A stretch of 64,000 nucleotides of DNA, taken from Hyphomicrobium sp. Lineage in GTDB: Bacteria > Pseudomonadota > Alphaproteobacteria > Rhizobiales > Hyphomicrobiaceae. Below, one piece after another: positions 53,449 to 64,000 of the stretch. Within the stretch, counting starts at the first letter, position 1. Each line of letters starts with the position of its first letter. A program made the position numbers and the translations under genes. The notes under the pieces are model-generated. The model did not search any database and was not told the origin of the DNA. It worked only from the letters and a program-made list of their open reading frames with translations. Location: NCBI GenBank assembly GCA_025458125.1, contig JALOTA010000001.1, positions 1-64,000 of the forward strand, written 5' to 3'.

Positions 53449-55719
53449 TCAGGAGCTGAGGTCGTAGGCCGCGAGAGCCGCCATATTGACGATGTCGGAA
53501 TCCTTGGCGCCGAGCGTGCAGATCTGGACGGAATGCTCAAGACCGACGAGCAGCGGGCCGATGACCGTTGCGCCGCCAAGCTCCTTCAGCAGCTTCGTCG
53601 ATATCGACGCGGCATGGAATGCCGGCATGATGAGGATGTTTGCCGTGTCGGTGAGCCGGCAGAAGGGATACAGCTTCATGAGGTCGACATTCAGCGCCAC
53701 GTCGGCCGCCATGTCGCCGTCATACTCGAAATCGACCTGACGTTCGTCGAGTATCCGGACGGCTTCCCGCACCACGTCCGAGCGCTCGCCGCGCGGCTGT
53801 CCGAACGTAGAGTAGGCCAGCATGGCAACCCTCGGCTCGAGGCCGAAGTTGCGCGCCGCCTTCGCCGCTTCGACCGCGATATTGGCCAGCTGTTCCGGCG
53901 TCGGCATATCGTGAACGCTGGTGTCTGCGATGAGCACGGCGCGGCCTCTGCACAGCGCCAGCGAAACGCCGATGATGTTGCGCCCCGGCTCGGCATCCAT
54001 GACGCGGCGAACGTCCTGGAACACACTCGTCCAATTGCGCGTGACGCCTGAAATCATCGCATCGGCGTGGCCGTGGACGACCATCAGGGCCGCGAAAACG
54101 TTGCGCTCGTTGCGCACGAGCCGCTCGCAATCCCGCTTCAAGTATCCGCGCCGCTGAAGCCTCTGATACAGGAAATCGGCAAATTCTTCCGCGTGGATCG
54201 ACTGGGTTGTGTCGATGACCTCAAACTCGGCGCGCATAGGAATGCCGAGTTCCTGAAAGCGCCGTTTTACGAGGTCCCTTGGACCTACCAGAATGGGCGT
54301 GCCGAAGCCCTGCGCATAATAGGTGTTGGCGGCACGAACGACCGCGGGATCGTCGCCTTCGGCGAAGATCACCCGCCTGGGTTCCTGGCGCACGGTATCG
54401 AAGGTGGCCTGCAACCAACCGGTGACCGGATCGAGCCGGCCCTTCAGGCGCGCGACGTACGCCTCCATGTCGACGATCGGACGGCGCGCAACGCCGCTCT
54501 CCATCGCGGCCTGTGCGACGGCCGGCGGAACGTGGCTGATCAGCCGAGGATCGAACGGCGCCGGGATGATGTATTCGGGTCCAAACGTGGGACGGCGGCC
54601 GTGGAAGGCGGCGGCGACCTGATCCGGCACCTCCTGGCGCGCGAGTTCGGCCAGCGCCTTCGTCGCTGCGATCTTCATGGCCTCGTTGATGGTTCGGGCC
54701 TGGACGTCGAGAGCGCCGCGAAAAATGAATGGGAAGCCGAGGACGTTGTTGACCTGATTGGGGTAGTCGGACCGGCCCGTCGCCATGATCGCATCCGAAC
54801 GCACGGCCGCGACTTCTTCCGGCGTGATCTCGGGATCAGGATTGGCCATGGCGAAAATGATGGGCTTTTCGGCCATCGAGCGGACCATGTCCTGCGTGAC
54901 GGCACCCTTGGCCGACAGCCCGAAGAACGCATCGGCGCCTTCGAGCGCTTCAGCCAGCGTCCTGGCCTTGGTTTTGGCGGCGTACGCCGATTTCCACTGA
55001 TTCATACCCTCCTTGCGGCCCTGGTATATGACGCCCTTGGTATCGCAGAAGATGACATTCTTCTTCGGCATCCCGAGTGCCGCGAGCAGCTCGAGGCAGG
55101 CGATGCCAGCCGCTCCCGCGCCATTGACCACGAGCTTGAAATCGTCGATCGAGCGGCCGGTCAATTCGAGTGCATTCAGGAGACCAGCGGCGGCGATGAT
55201 CGCGGTTCCGTGCTGGTCATCATGAAACACCGGGATGTCGAGCAGTTCCTTCAGCCGCTCTTCGATGATGAAGCAGTCCGGAGCCTTGATGTCTTCCAGG
55301 TTGATGCCGCCGAAAGTCGGGCCGAGATAGCGCACGCAGTTGATGAAGGCGTCGACATCGGCGGTGTCGACGAGCAGGTCGGTGGCATCGATATCGGCAA
55401 AGCGCTTGAACAACGCGCCCTTGCCTTCCATGACCGGCTTGGAGGCTAGAGCACCGAGATTGCCAAGTCCCAGGATCGCCGTGCCGTTCGAGACGACCGC
55501 AACGAGGTTGCCCTTGTTGGTGTAGTCGTAGGCCAGAGATGGGTTTTCGGCGATGGCTTCCACCGGAACCGCGACACCGGGAGAATAGGCCAGCGACAGG
55601 TCGCGCTGCGTGGCAAGAGGCTTCGTCGGGGTGATTTCGAGTTTGCCCGGCTTACCTTGCGCGTGAAATTGCAGTGCCTCCTGAGAGGTGATGCGAGCAG
55701 GCGCGTTTTTGTGAGCCAT
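53449..55719 (-). CDS. maeB: NADP-dependent malic enzyme (malic enzyme-phosphotransacetylase fusion)
   Basis: Oxidative decarboxylation of malate to pyruvate with NADP. Domains in order: malic_N (LSLAYSPGVAVPVEAIAENP, VVSNGTAILGLGNLGA), malic_M NAD-binding (FKLVVNGAGAAGIACLELLA), and a C-terminal phosphotransacetylase-like domain (about 430-756; EGDDPAVVRAANTYYAQGFG) that regulates but does not usually have PTA activity. Length 756 fits. Divergent from mutS, a neighbour pairing (glnD/mutS/maeB) seen in rhizobia. Confidence 0.95.
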   Translation of the reverse strand: MAHKNAPARITSQEALQFHAQGKPGKLEITPTKPLATQRDLSLAYSPGVAVPVEAIAENPSLAYDYTNKGNLVAVVSNGTAILGLGNLGALASKPVMEGKGALFKRFADIDATDLLVDTADVDAFINCVRYLGPTFGGINLEDIKAPDCFIIEERLKELLDIPVFHDDQHGTAIIAAAGLLNALELTGRSIDDFKLVVNGAGAAGIACLELLAALGMPKKNVIFCDTKGVIYQGRKEGMNQWKSAYAAKTKARTLAEALEGADAFFGLSAKGAVTQDMVRSMAEKPIIFAMANPDPEITPEEVAAVRSDAIMATGRSDYPNQVNNVLGFPFIFRGALDVQARTINEAMKIAATKALAELARQEVPDQVAAAFHGRRPTFGPEYIIPAPFDPRLISHVPPAVAQAAMESGVARRPIVDMEAYVARLKGRLDPVTGWLQATFDTVRQEPRRVIFAEGDDPAVVRAANTYYAQGFGTPILVGPRDLVKRRFQELGIPMRAEFEVIDTTQSIHAEEFADFLYQRLQRRGYLKRDCERLVRNERNVFAALMVVHGHADAMISGVTRNWTSVFQDVRRVMDAEPGRNIIGVSLALCRGRAVLIADTSVHDMPTPEQLANIAVEAAKAARNFGLEPRVAMLAYSTFGQPRGERSDVVREAVRILDERQVDFEYDGDMAADVALNVDLMKLYPFCRLTDTANILIMPAFHAASISTKLLKELGGATVIGPLLVGLEHSVQICTLGAKDSDIVNMAALAAYDLSS

Positions 55720-55949
55720 CCGAGTGCTTCTTTCTTGCGCTGCCGGCCGCCGAAAGGTGGGCCGGGCAAAGCTTCCGTGGGGTCCGGACCGCCCGCCGGG
55801 CGGGGGCGCACCGTAGGCTCTCGCGGCAAAATTCTCAACGCGGCCCGTCTGCTACTTTCGGTTTATGATCCTGGGCGGCGGCCCTGCCCGCCCTAGCCCC
55901 TGATCCTGCAAGCCGCTATGTCTCTTCCTGAAAAGTTGCAGGGGTGGGC

Positions 55950-58775
55950 ATGGCCGCACGGCGCAAGAGCGGGCAGACGGACGAGGGAACGGCGGGTGAC
56001 GGTGCGGAGGCGGCGCCGGCGGAGGCAATCGTGACCGGCCCGACGCCGGCGACAGCGGACGCGACGCCGTCGATGGCCCAGTTCCTCGAGATCAAAACAG
56101 CCAATCCGGACAGTCTGCTGTGGTACCGGATGGGCGACTTCTACGAACTCTTCTTCGAAGACGCCGTGGTCGCTTCCGCCGCACTCGGGATCGTACTGAC
56201 GAAGCGTGGCCGGCATCAGGGCGTCGATATTCCCATGTGCGGCGTACCGGTTCATCGTGCCGACGAATATCTGCAGCGGCTCATCAGGCAGGGCTACCGG
56301 GTTGCCGTCTGCGAACAGCTCGAAGATCCGGCCGAGGCGCGCAAGCGGGGATCGAAGGCGGTTGTCCGGCGCGATGTCGTTCGTCTCGTGACGCCGGGAA
56401 CGTTGACGGAGGATACGCTCCTCGACGCGAAGGCGCGCAACTACCTGACGGCCCTCGCCCGGGTGCCCGGAGGCGGCGAGACCAACCCGCTCGACCGTCC
56501 GGTCCGGTATGCGCTGGCTTCACTCGATATCTCGACCGGGGAGCTGGAAATCGGAGAAGCCTCCGGACCGGACCTGCCCGGCGAACTGGTCAGGCTCTCA
56601 CCCGGCGAGATCATTGCGACCGATGCGCTGGCGGCCGAGGACGATCTGAAGCGCTGGTTTGGTGTGGCCGGCTCGGCCGTCACCCCCGTCCCTCCCGCCT
56701 CCTTCGACAGCATTTCAGGCGAACGTGCGCTGAAAGCGCAGCTGGGGGTCGCCGACCTCGGCGCATTCGGTTCTTTTTCGCGGACGGAATTGGCGGCCGT
56801 AGGCGCGCTCCTGCGCTATGTCGATCTTACTCAGATCGGCAAACGCCCCGTGATCCGGCCGCCCAAGCGGACAGGCGATGCGGGCGTGCTCCTGATCGAT
56901 GCCGCCAGCCGGAGCAGCCTGGAACTCACGCGTTCATCGTCCGGAGACAAGAGCGGCAGCCTGCTCGCCGCGATCGATCGCACGGTGACCGCGGCTGGAG
57001 CGCGCGAACTGGCCAACCGTCTCGCCAGCCCGCTACGGGACGTTGCGATCATCGACCGGCGCCTTGATGCCGTGTCGTTCCTGGTGGCGGATGCGCAACT
57101 ACGTGACAACCTGCGCGAGCGCCTGCGCGGCGCGCCCGACATCGCACGGGCGGTATCGCGTCTGGCTTTCGGACGTGGCGGGCCAAGAGACCTCGGAGCC
57201 TTGCGGGATGGGCTGGCCGCAGCATCGGCGTGCGCTCGCCTGTTGAGACAGGCCGGCGCTGCACTCGGCCTGCCGCCCGAACTCGAGCGCGTGACTCAAG
57301 AGCTCGGCGGCGCCAATCCGAAACTTTTCGATGCTCTCCGTTCGGCGCTCGCCGAAGAACTGCCACATCTGAAACGCGAGGGCGGCTTCGTCCGTGCAGG
57401 ATATTCAGAAGCACTCGATGCGGCGCGGCAGATGCGCGACGACAGCCGGCAGGTGATCGCCGGCCTGGAGGGGACCTATATCGAACTGACCGGCATCAAG
57501 ACGCTCAAAGTCCGGCACAACAACATTCTCGGCTACTTCATAGAAGTCACCGCATTGAACGCGAAGGCTTTGACTGTCCCGCCGCTTAGCGACGTTTTCC
57601 GGCATCGGCAAAGCATGGCGAATGCGATGCGGTTTACGACGCTGGAACTGGCCGAGATCGAGGGGCGGATCGCTTCGGCAGGAGAACGCGCCCTTGCATT
57701 GGAGGAGGAAATTTTCCAGGCGCTTGCGGCGGCCGTTTCCGCCGACGAGCGCGCATTGACCAGTGTTGCCGGAGCTCTGGCGGAGATCGATCATCTTGCT
57801 GCACTCGCGGAGCTTGCCGTCTCGGAGAACTATTCACGGCCGGAGATCAGCGACAGCCGGAACTTCGAAATCCTTGGTGGGCGGCATCCCGTTGTCGAAC
57901 TGGCGTTGAAGCAGTCGAAGTCCGGCGCTTTCATTGAAAACGACTGCATCCTAGGGGAGATCGCGGAACGCCCGTCTGGTTTCGACGAAAAGACAAACGC
58001 CCGGATCTGGCTGGTGACGGGGCCGAACATGGCCGGAAAGTCGACCTTCCTGCGTCAGAACGCGTTGTTTGCCGTTCTGGCCCAGATGGGTTCGTTCGTT
58101 CCGGCCCGCTCGGCGCGCATTGGCGTCTTGGACCGGCTTTTTTCACGGGTCGGTGCTTCGGATGATCTCGCGCGCGGCCGCTCGACCTTCATGGTGGAGA
58201 TGGTGGAGACTGCCGGCATTCTCAATCAGGCAACGGATCGCTCTCTCGTCATTCTCGACGAGATCGGACGTGGAACCGCAACCTTCGATGGACTGTCCAT
58301 CGCTTGGGCAACCGTGGAATTTCTGCACGAGGTTTCCAAGTGCCGCGCGTTGTTTGCGACGCACTACCATGAATTGACCGCCCTGGCCGGCCGCATGGCC
58401 GATGTCGGGAACGTCACCATGGAGGTCAAGGAATGGCATGACGAGATCGTGTTCCTGCACAAGGTCCGGCCCGGCGCGGCCGATCGCTCCTATGGCATTC
58501 AAGTGGCCAAGCTCGCCGGCTTGCCTCCAACGGTCGTCGAGCGCGCCCGGGAAGTTCTCGATCTTCTTGAAAAGAACGACCGTCGCGAGACGGGATCGGG
58601 GAAAGCCCTGGACGAGCTGCCGTTGTTCGCAGCCGCGCGTCCGAAAAGCATTTCGCCGAAGTCCGGCCCGTCGCCCGTCGAAGATGCATTGGCGAAAATC
58701 AATCCCGATGAACTGACGCCCAAGGCGGCACTGGAAGCCCTTTACGCGCTGAAGAAGCTCACGACGCCTCTGTAG
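55950..58775 (+). CDS. mutS: DNA mismatch repair protein MutS
   Basis: Recognises mismatches and starts repair. Domain I has the mismatch wedge motif [12 protein letters not shown] (Phe and Glu kept), followed by connector, core and clamp domains, and the ATPase with Walker [33 protein letters not shown] and the ATHYHEL signature, then the C-terminal dimerisation helix. ATG 55950 with AGGGG six bases upstream is preferred over GTG 55944; 941 residues. It ends 3 bases before the convergent purH stop. Confidence 0.97.
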   Translation: MAARRKSGQTDEGTAGDGAEAAPAEAIVTGPTPATADATPSMAQFLEIKTANPDSLLWYRMGDFYELFFEDAVVASAALGIVLTKRGRHQGVDIPMCGVPVHRADEYLQRLIRQGYRVAVCEQLEDPAEARKRGSKAVVRRDVVRLVTPGTLTEDTLLDAKARNYLTALARVPGGGETNPLDRPVRYALASLDISTGELEIGEASGPDLPGELVRLSPGEIIATDALAAEDDLKRWFGVAGSAVTPVPPASFDSISGERALKAQLGVADLGAFGSFSRTELAAVGALLRYVDLTQIGKRPVIRPPKRTGDAGVLLIDAASRSSLELTRSSSGDKSGSLLAAIDRTVTAAGARELANRLASPLRDVAIIDRRLDAVSFLVADAQLRDNLRERLRGAPDIARAVSRLAFGRGGPRDLGALRDGLAAASACARLLRQAGAALGLPPELERVTQELGGANPKLFDALRSALAEELPHLKREGGFVRAGYSEALDAARQMRDDSRQVIAGLEGTYIELTGIKTLKVRHNNILGYFIEVTALNAKALTVPPLSDVFRHRQSMANAMRFTTLELAEIEGRIASAGERALALEEEIFQALAAAVSADERALTSVAGALAEIDHLAALAELAVSENYSRPEISDSRNFEILGGRHPVVELALKQSKSGAFIENDCILGEIAERPSGFDEKTNARIWLVTGPNMAGKSTFLRQNALFAVLAQMGSFVPARSARIGVLDRLFSRVGASDDLARGRSTFMVEMVETAGILNQATDRSLVILDEIGRGTATFDGLSIAWATVEFLHEVSKCRALFATHYHELTALAGRMADVGNVTMEVKEWHDEIVFLHKVRPGAADRSYGIQVAKLAGLPPTVVERAREVLDLLEKNDRRETGSGKALDELPLFAAARPKSISPKSGPSPVEDALAKINPDELTPKAALEALYALKKLTTPL

Positions 58776-58778
58776 CTG

Positions 58779-60368
58779 TCAATGCCGGAAATGGCGCATT
58801 CCCGTGAACACCATTGCAAGATTGCGCTCGTCGGCCGCCTTGATGACTTCTTCGTCGCGCATCGAGCCGCCGGGTTGAATGAAGGCTGTTGCTCCGGCCT
58901 CGGCAGCAGTGATCAATCCGTCGGCGAAGGGAAAGAAAGCGTCAGAAGCCACGACCGAACCTGAAAGTTCCAAGCCCGCCTGCTTTGCCTTCTCCACCGC
59001 GATGCGGGTCGAATTTACGCGGCTCATCTGACCGGCGCCAATCCCGATGGTGGCCAGACCGCGCACGTAGACTACGGCGTTCGACTTGACGAACTTCGCC
59101 ACTTTCATCGCGAACACCATATCCGCCATCTCTGAAGCGGACGGCGCGCGCCGGGTCACGACGGCAAGTTTTTGCGTCAGGCCTTGATCGGCCTCCTGCA
59201 CCAGAAGTCCGCCGTTCACCTTCTTGAATTCGCGGCGGGGTCCGTGGGCAGCGGACCAGGGTCCCGTGACGAGCAGGCGCACATTCTTTTTGCGGGCCAC
59301 GGCTTCGACGGCGTCGGGTGCGGCATCCGGGGCCACGATCACTTCGACGAACTGCCGCGATACGATCAACTCGGCCGTCTCCGCGTCGAGACTGCGATTG
59401 AAGGCGATGATCCCGCCGAAGGCCGATTCGGTGTCGGTGAGATAAGCGAGTTCGTAAGCGTCTTTCAGCGTAGCGGCGACCGCGACCCCGCATGGGTTGG
59501 CGTGCTTGACGATAACGCAGGCAGGCTCGGCGGGATCGAATTCTTTCACGCATTCCAGCGCAGCGTCCGTGTCGGCGATGTTGTTGTAGGACAGCTCCTT
59601 GCCGCCAAGCTGGCGGGCGGAAGACACGGTTCCTCCGGGTCCGCCGATCTCACGGTAGAACGCGGCCGACTGGTGAGGGTTTTCGCCGTAGCGAAGATCG
59701 AGCGCCTTGGTGAGCTGCATCGTGTAGGTGCTCGGGAACGCGCTTGCCGGACGGCCTGCCGGGTCCGGATCGGCCGTGAGCCAGTTTGAAATGGCGCCAT
59801 CGTAGGCCGCCGTTCGTGCCAAGGCCCGGGCCGCCATGCCTCTGCGGAACAGCAGCGTCGTGCCGCCGGCATTGGCCGCGAGTTCCCGGCGCAGCGCGTC
59901 GTAGTCTTCCGGCTCGACGACCACCGCAACGCCCGCATGGTTCTTAGCCGCCGCGCGGATCATCGCCGGCCCGCCGATGTCGATATTCTCGACACACTCG
60001 TCGTAGGTGCCGCCTTTGGAAAGCGTCGCTTCGAACGGGTAGAGATTGACCACCAGAAGATCGATCGGCGCGATGCCGTGCGTCCTTGCAGACTGCTCGT
60101 GTTCCTCATTGCCGCGGATCGAAAGCAAGCCGCCATGAACTTTCGGATGCAAGGTCTTGAGCCGGCCATCCATCATTTCCGGGAATCCGGTATGATCCGC
60201 CACGTCGATGACCGTCAGGCCCGCCGCCTTCAACGCCGCCGCCGTCCCGCCGGTGGACAGGATTTCGACGCCTCTTTCAGACAGATCCCGCGCGAGATCG
60301 ATGAGGCCCGTCTTGTCTGACACGGAGATGAGAGCCCGGCGGATTGCAATGATGGGTTCGATCGTCAA
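58779..60368 (-). CDS. purH: Bifunctional AICAR transformylase / IMP cyclohydrolase
   Basis: Last two steps of purine synthesis, AICAR to IMP. The N-terminal IMP cyclohydrolase domain ([45 protein letters not shown]) is followed by the transformylase domain with [15 protein letters not shown] and the catalytic KHANPCGVA. The C-terminal [20 protein letters not shown] and FTGMRHFRH are intact. Length 529 is normal. The order htpX-rsmB-heparinase-purH is common in rhizobia. Confidence 0.97.
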   Translation of the reverse strand: MTIEPIIAIRRALISVSDKTGLIDLARDLSERGVEILSTGGTAAALKAAGLTVIDVADHTGFPEMMDGRLKTLHPKVHGGLLSIRGNEEHEQSARTHGIAPIDLLVVNLYPFEATLSKGGTYDECVENIDIGGPAMIRAAAKNHAGVAVVVEPEDYDALRRELAANAGGTTLLFRRGMAARALARTAAYDGAISNWLTADPDPAGRPASAFPSTYTMQLTKALDLRYGENPHQSAAFYREIGGPGGTVSSARQLGGKELSYNNIADTDAALECVKEFDPAEPACVIVKHANPCGVAVAATLKDAYELAYLTDTESAFGGIIAFNRSLDAETAELIVSRQFVEVIVAPDAAPDAVEAVARKKNVRLLVTGPWSAAHGPRREFKKVNGGLLVQEADQGLTQKLAVVTRRAPSASEMADMVFAMKVAKFVKSNAVVYVRGLATIGIGAGQMSRVNSTRIAVEKAKQAGLELSGSVVASDAFFPFADGLITAAEAGATAFIQPGGSMRDEEVIKAADERNLAMVFTGMRHFRH

Positions 60369-60471
60369 GGTCAGCGTCCTTTCGCCTATTCCGGCAGCGC
60401 CTTAGCACGGTCCGCGGCCGGCCGGTACCCGTGATCATGGGCTATAAAGTGGGGCATCCGCCAGGTTCGGC

Positions 60472-62169
60472 TCAGGCGCGGATGGCCAGCTGCCACCGGA
60501 CGGTCGTGTCGCCGAACGTCGCGCCCCGAAGAACGAACTGCAGCGCGCGGCGCGGACCGGAACTGTCGGCGAAAAACGTGCCTTCCTCGATCGTGAGTGC
60601 GGCGCCTTCAGCGGTGAATTCCCAGATCTGGCCCTCGGGGGTCACGACCTCCGCCGCACCGGATGCGTGGCTGAGCCTGCAAGAGACATCGGGGTGGAGA
60701 TGGAAGTGAATGGCGAAAGGCAGATCGACTTCAAGACGGAGCGCCTCGTTGAGCCCGCCCAGGCGATCCTCTCCGCGCACAACAGACCCGGAGGCGCTGA
60801 GCACGAGTTTGCGATGGTGGAGCAGTCCGTACCGGTCGTGATAGCCATCGTGCAGCGCAGTCCAGACGGCATCTCCACTGGCATCCTCGATTTGGCTTTC
60901 GACCCGTGGCGGGCCGTGCACGGGAGCGCCACCAAGCAAAGCTTCGAGCCCCTTGTGACGAACGAGTTTCGCGGACGAAGCTTCGTTCACGACAAGAGTA
61001 TTGTGTGATGCTGTGGCTCGCGACTGGGCGCGCCATTCCTGATCGGCGGGTACCGGCGATCCGCCATTGACGAAGATGAGCCGCGGTCCCGCGCTCATCT
61101 CGAAGGAAAGACATCCGGCATGGGCTTCGGCCGCGAACTCGATCGGCGGGGACGCACCGGCATCTGCGATGACTGTCGTAGCGCCACGATTGAGCTGGAT
61201 GTAGCCCGACGCACGGGCGGCAGCGAGCGGAGTTGCGAACAGGTCGTCATAGGCGAGGACCGTTGCCAGGCCTGCCGGCGAGGCAACGGATACCCCGTTG
61301 AATCGCGCAAGCCTTCCATCGCCCATGCGCATGTAGCGCAGGAATGCGACCGCATCGGTTAGCGCCCGCATCAGGGGCGGCGGCGGCTTGCGGCCTCGTG
61401 CGGCGAAGCATTGGCGGGCCGGAAGAAGATCGAGCAAGATCTCCACAAGCACCGCGGGATTGCGGCTGACGTGGCCGCCATCGTCGAGTATCTGCGACTC
61501 TATTTCCGCAGCGAACAGTTTTTCCGTCTCATTGAGCTGCCGCTCGTGTCCGGACACGCAAAGATACGAGAGCATGAGCGCTGTCAGTGCGAGAAGGCGC
61601 GGATAACCTTCGGGACTATCCCGCCACGACGCAGCGAGCCTTATGATCTGCGTGCCTAGGCTCGTGGTGATCGCGTCGTAGGTTGCGACGTCCGCTTCAT
61701 CGAGCAAAAGGTTGGCGTGGCTGAGCCAGGAAGACACACGGCGTCCCAGGACTGCCGGCTCCCAGGCAAGCCCGGCGCCATTCTGCTGTGTCGTCCATTC
61801 GACCGCTAGCCTGCGGGCGAACTCGCGCGCTTCTGGATCGGTGCAGGCTTCAAGATGACGAAGCCACCCGAATCCGTGCAGCGCACGCTCCCAGGCCGGG
61901 TTTGGCGGCCGGATCGCAAACGGCGATCGTCCCCCCAGCGACGCGCCGATTCCGGCGAGACCCATCTGGTTCATCTTCAATTCTGGCCAGAAGCTCGGGT
62001 CGGCGTTGCGCAAGGTCTGCGGAACGATCAGAAGATTGCCGAGGCTGGCGGATCCGAAGCGCCAGCGCAAAAGCGGTGAAAACTGCAAGCGGGCCATCGA
62101 CGCGCGCTGAGATCGCTTGGCGGAAATCACCGCGATCCGCGTTCTTTCGGCCAGACTGAGACCCGCCAT
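60472..62169 (-). CDS. Heparinase II/III-family protein
   Basis: A 565-residue protein with an N-terminal alpha-barrel region (about residues 60-300, HGFGWLRHLEACTDPEARE, RRVSSWLSHANLLLDE) and a C-terminal heparinase_II_III beta domain (about 330-560; ATASHNTLVVNEASSAKLVR, DRYGLLHHRKLVLSASGSVV, EDRLGGLNE). The family includes polysaccharide lyases, but rhizobial proteins encoded beside purH have no demonstrated substrate. No clear signal peptide was seen. An alternative start at MARLQFSPLLRWRF would shorten it by 24 residues. Confidence 0.88.
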   Translation of the reverse strand: MAGLSLAERTRIAVISAKRSQRASMARLQFSPLLRWRFGSASLGNLLIVPQTLRNADPSFWPELKMNQMGLAGIGASLGGRSPFAIRPPNPAWERALHGFGWLRHLEACTDPEAREFARRLAVEWTTQQNGAGLAWEPAVLGRRVSSWLSHANLLLDEADVATYDAITTSLGTQIIRLAASWRDSPEGYPRLLALTALMLSYLCVSGHERQLNETEKLFAAEIESQILDDGGHVSRNPAVLVEILLDLLPARQCFAARGRKPPPPLMRALTDAVAFLRYMRMGDGRLARFNGVSVASPAGLATVLAYDDLFATPLAAARASGYIQLNRGATTVIADAGASPPIEFAAEAHAGCLSFEMSAGPRLIFVNGGSPVPADQEWRAQSRATASHNTLVVNEASSAKLVRHKGLEALLGGAPVHGPPRVESQIEDASGDAVWTALHDGYHDRYGLLHHRKLVLSASGSVVRGEDRLGGLNEALRLEVDLPFAIHFHLHPDVSCRLSHASGAAEVVTPEGQIWEFTAEGAALTIEEGTFFADSSGPRRALQFVLRGATFGDTTVRWQLAIRA

Positions 62170-62295
62170 CGGCCGACCGCCTCCAAAAACGCCCGCGCCG
62201 CCTTCTTACGGCAGCCTGGTTCAAGGGTCGGTAGCGCAGCGCCGGGCCTCTGGCAAGGCAAGGCCAGCACCTAGTTGTGCGTAGCTCCGGGATGC

Positions 62296-63732
62296 CTACA
62301 TCTCGCGCCGGACAAGGCGCGAGGCGTAAAACCCGTCCAATCCCAAGCCACTCTCATGGCCGGGAAAGCGATGACAGGGCAAGGTGCGAAGATCCCCGTC
62401 CGGCGTCACGGCGCCGGAGATTCCGCCGATCTCGTCCGGCGTCACCGGATCGCGAACAAAGCCACTGTTGGCTGCCAGGAATCGAGCGATCTGCCGCTCT
62501 CCTTCCTCCGGTTCCAGCGAACACGTGCAGTAGACGAGCGTGCCGCCCGTCCGGACGAATTGCGCGGCTTTCTGAAGGAGCCGCGCCTGCAGATCGACGA
62601 GCTTGTCGAAACCTTTCGACTGACGGACATGCAGGATGTCGGGGTGACGGCGAATAGTGCCGGTGGCCGAGCAAGGCGCGTCGAGCAATACGGCATCGAA
62701 CGGCGCGGCCGGTTGCCAGGTCAGCACGTCGGCGGTGACGCAATCGGCATCCAGTCCGAGGCGGTCCAGGTTCTCCCTGACACGACGCATGCGCGCGGCC
62801 GACACATCGACAGCGGTTACGTTCGCGCCGGTCACGGCGAGTTCCGCCGTCTTGCCGCCCGGGGCCGCGCACAGGTCTGCAACGCGCTGACCGGCTTGCG
62901 CACGGAGCAGCCGTGCCGGCAGTGCGGCAGCCGCATCCTGGACCCACCACATTCCTTCCGTGAAGCCGGGCAGATCCGTGACGCGGCCGGCCTGGAGAAT
63001 GCGAACTGTTCCGGTCGGCAACGCCACGCCCTGGAGTTTCGCCGCCCATTCCTCCGGGTCGCCGCGAACGGTCAGATCGAGGGGTGGCTCTTCCAGAGAT
63101 GCAGCCGCGATGAGGCGCGCGCGTTCTTGACCAAATGTCGTCTCCCATCCTTGCAGGAGCCAGCCGGGGACGTTCAGGGCGACCGGATCGAGTCCCTCCA
63201 AGGCGCTGCGGCCACGATCGGCGATGCGTCGCAAAACAGCGTTGACGAGTTTATCGAAGCGGCGGGCGTTCGGGTCGGATTTGCATTGCTCGACGGCTAG
63301 TCCGATCGCGGCATGGGGCGGCGTATCGAGAAAGAGCAGTTGCGCAGCGCCCGCGAGCAGGATCTGCCAGACCCAGCCCTGTGGCTCGGGTAGCGGCTTT
63401 TGCAGGTGTGAACCGACCACGTGCGCCAGTTCCCCATGCCGGCGCAGAACAGTCGCGACGAGCAAGCGCGCAAAAGCCCGATCGCGCGGTTCCACGTTCG
63501 CTCGCTCCGGTTTCGAGAAGGCTTCAGCAAAAGCTTCTTCGAAGAACGTGCCGCGCTTCATGACGCGCCAGAGGGTCTCGACAGCGGCCTGACGCGCTTC
63601 GAATCCCGGCGGCCTCGGCTGCGGTTTTCCAGGGGCTGCCTTGTTAACCGGTCTGCGCCCCCTCGGGGGACCCGATGTGCCTGAACGGGGCGAAGCGGAG
63701 CGGGGATCGCGCGGCGGGCGGCTGGACGTCAT
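62296..63732 (-). CDS. rsmB: RsmB/NOP-family 16S rRNA cytosine-C5 methyltransferase
   Basis: SAM-dependent rRNA methyltransferase. A basic Pro-rich leader (1-45), an N-terminal NusB-like RNA-binding domain (about 48-185; AVETLWRVMKRGTFFEEAFA), then the methyltransferase with VADLCAAPGGKTAELAVTG, LLDAPCSATGTIRRHPDI (first cysteine) and VYCTCSLEPEEGERQIARFL (catalytic Cys in TCSL). The NusB-like fusion points to RsmB (m5C967). Length 478. It lies between htpX and the heparinase-family gene. Confidence 0.9.
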   Translation of the reverse strand: MTSSRPPRDPRSASPRSGTSGPPRGRRPVNKAAPGKPQPRPPGFEARQAAVETLWRVMKRGTFFEEAFAEAFSKPERANVEPRDRAFARLLVATVLRRHGELAHVVGSHLQKPLPEPQGWVWQILLAGAAQLLFLDTPPHAAIGLAVEQCKSDPNARRFDKLVNAVLRRIADRGRSALEGLDPVALNVPGWLLQGWETTFGQERARLIAAASLEEPPLDLTVRGDPEEWAAKLQGVALPTGTVRILQAGRVTDLPGFTEGMWWVQDAAAALPARLLRAQAGQRVADLCAAPGGKTAELAVTGANVTAVDVSAARMRRVRENLDRLGLDADCVTADVLTWQPAAPFDAVLLDAPCSATGTIRRHPDILHVRQSKGFDKLVDLQARLLQKAAQFVRTGGTLVYCTCSLEPEEGERQIARFLAANSGFVRDPVTPDEIGGISGAVTPDGDLRTLPCHRFPGHESGLGLDGFYASRLVRREM

Positions 63733-63795
63733 CGGACATGGCTAAGGCTGCAGTGAACCGGGGTCAATGGCGAATGATCACGTTCGGCGTGTGCC

Positions 63796-64000
63796 TCAGC
63801 CCCACGGCCCGCGAGATTGTCCGTCCCGCGCCCACGGACCGGCGGCTCCGGGTTCCTGCGCCGCATTGCCGAATGCGCCGCCACCGCCATCCAGCCCTTC
63901 ATCAAAGCCGGTAGTCGTCTGACCCATTTCGACCGCCAGTTCCTTCAGCGCGCGAACGCGGTTCTCGACGTTGGGATGGGTAGAGAACAAGTTGTCGACG
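63796..64000 (-). CDS. htpX: M48-family metalloprotease HtpX, C-terminal end only
   Basis: Only the last 67 residues lie in the window; the gene enters from the right edge. The segment VDNLFSTHPNVENRVRALKE is the conserved C-terminal motif of HtpX, an inner-membrane zinc protease for misfolded membrane proteins. A Gly/Ala-rich tail follows. The HExxH active site would be outside the window. Its position next to rsmB supports the call. Confidence 0.88.
   Translation of the reverse strand, partial: VDNLFSTHPNVENRVRALKELAVEMGQTTTGFDEGLDGGGGAFGNAAQEPGAAGPWARDGQSRGPWG

Overview
The window is GC-rich, densely coded chromosomal DNA of an alphaproteobacterium, most likely a member of the Hyphomicrobiales (Rhizobiales). 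The basis is gene order and gene families: infB-ylxR-nusA-rimP; trmB-metK-phrR-lnt-CBS protein-ybeY-phoH-miaB-plsC-rimI-tsaB; trpS-murJ-glnD; an OlsB-type ornithine-lipid acyltransferase; a LysM-free YafK transpeptidase set; and a good match to the Irr iron-control element in front of the NfuA gene. I cannot place it to genus. No phage, insertion sequence, CRISPR array, plasmid gene or rRNA was seen.

Layout, left to right. 1-5.7 kb: translation/transcription-factor operon on the minus strand (rimP, nusA, ylxR, infB); ylxR carries an apparent one-base frameshift, and rimP has its own promoter and a terminator-like leader hairpin. 5.7-17.8 kb: minus-strand housekeeping run trmB, metK, the pH-regulator homologue phrR, lnt, a CBS/CorC-HlyC protein, ybeY, phoH, miaB, an OlsA/PlsC-like acyltransferase, rimI, tsaB, a RutE-type nitroreductase and nfuA. 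17.9-24 kb: a universal stress protein, trpS, murJ and glnD. 24-28.1 kb: a GNAT gene on the plus strand, then mutT, tpm, argJ and a parvulin isomerase on minus. 28.5-31.5 kb: secA on plus with a near-consensus promoter.

31.5-39.4 kb is the accessory part. It starts with 570 bases without an intact gene (possibly a decayed gene), then a DxD glycosyltransferase, two FkbM-family methyltransferases, a GT92-like glycosyltransferase, a YqhA-family membrane protein, and three consecutive YafK-type L,D-transpeptidase genes that look like one operon. 39.6-46.3 kb: accA, an MFS transporter, two TPM-domain proteins and lemA (minus strand), then, on plus, a secreted protein built of eight 23-residue repeats and an orphan ParA-like ATPase, and a tRNA-Gly(GCC) on minus.

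46.4-53.4 kb is plus strand: a prolyl-tRNA deacylase-like protein, a thioredoxin-TPR protein, a Lon N-terminal-domain protein, a Trm112-like protein, a soluble hybrid histidine kinase, olsB, a cupin and an alcohol-dehydrogenase-like oxidoreductase. 53.4-64 kb: maeB (minus), mutS (plus), purH, a heparinase II/III-family protein, an RsmB-family rRNA methyltransferase and the C-terminal end of htpX (all minus).

Most of the window is ordinary core genome. The items I would follow up are the 23-residue-repeat secreted protein, the iron-control-like promoter of nfuA, the rimP leader, the tandem YafK genes, the surface-glycan block, and the orphan ParA with a parS-like site about 0.9 kb upstream.
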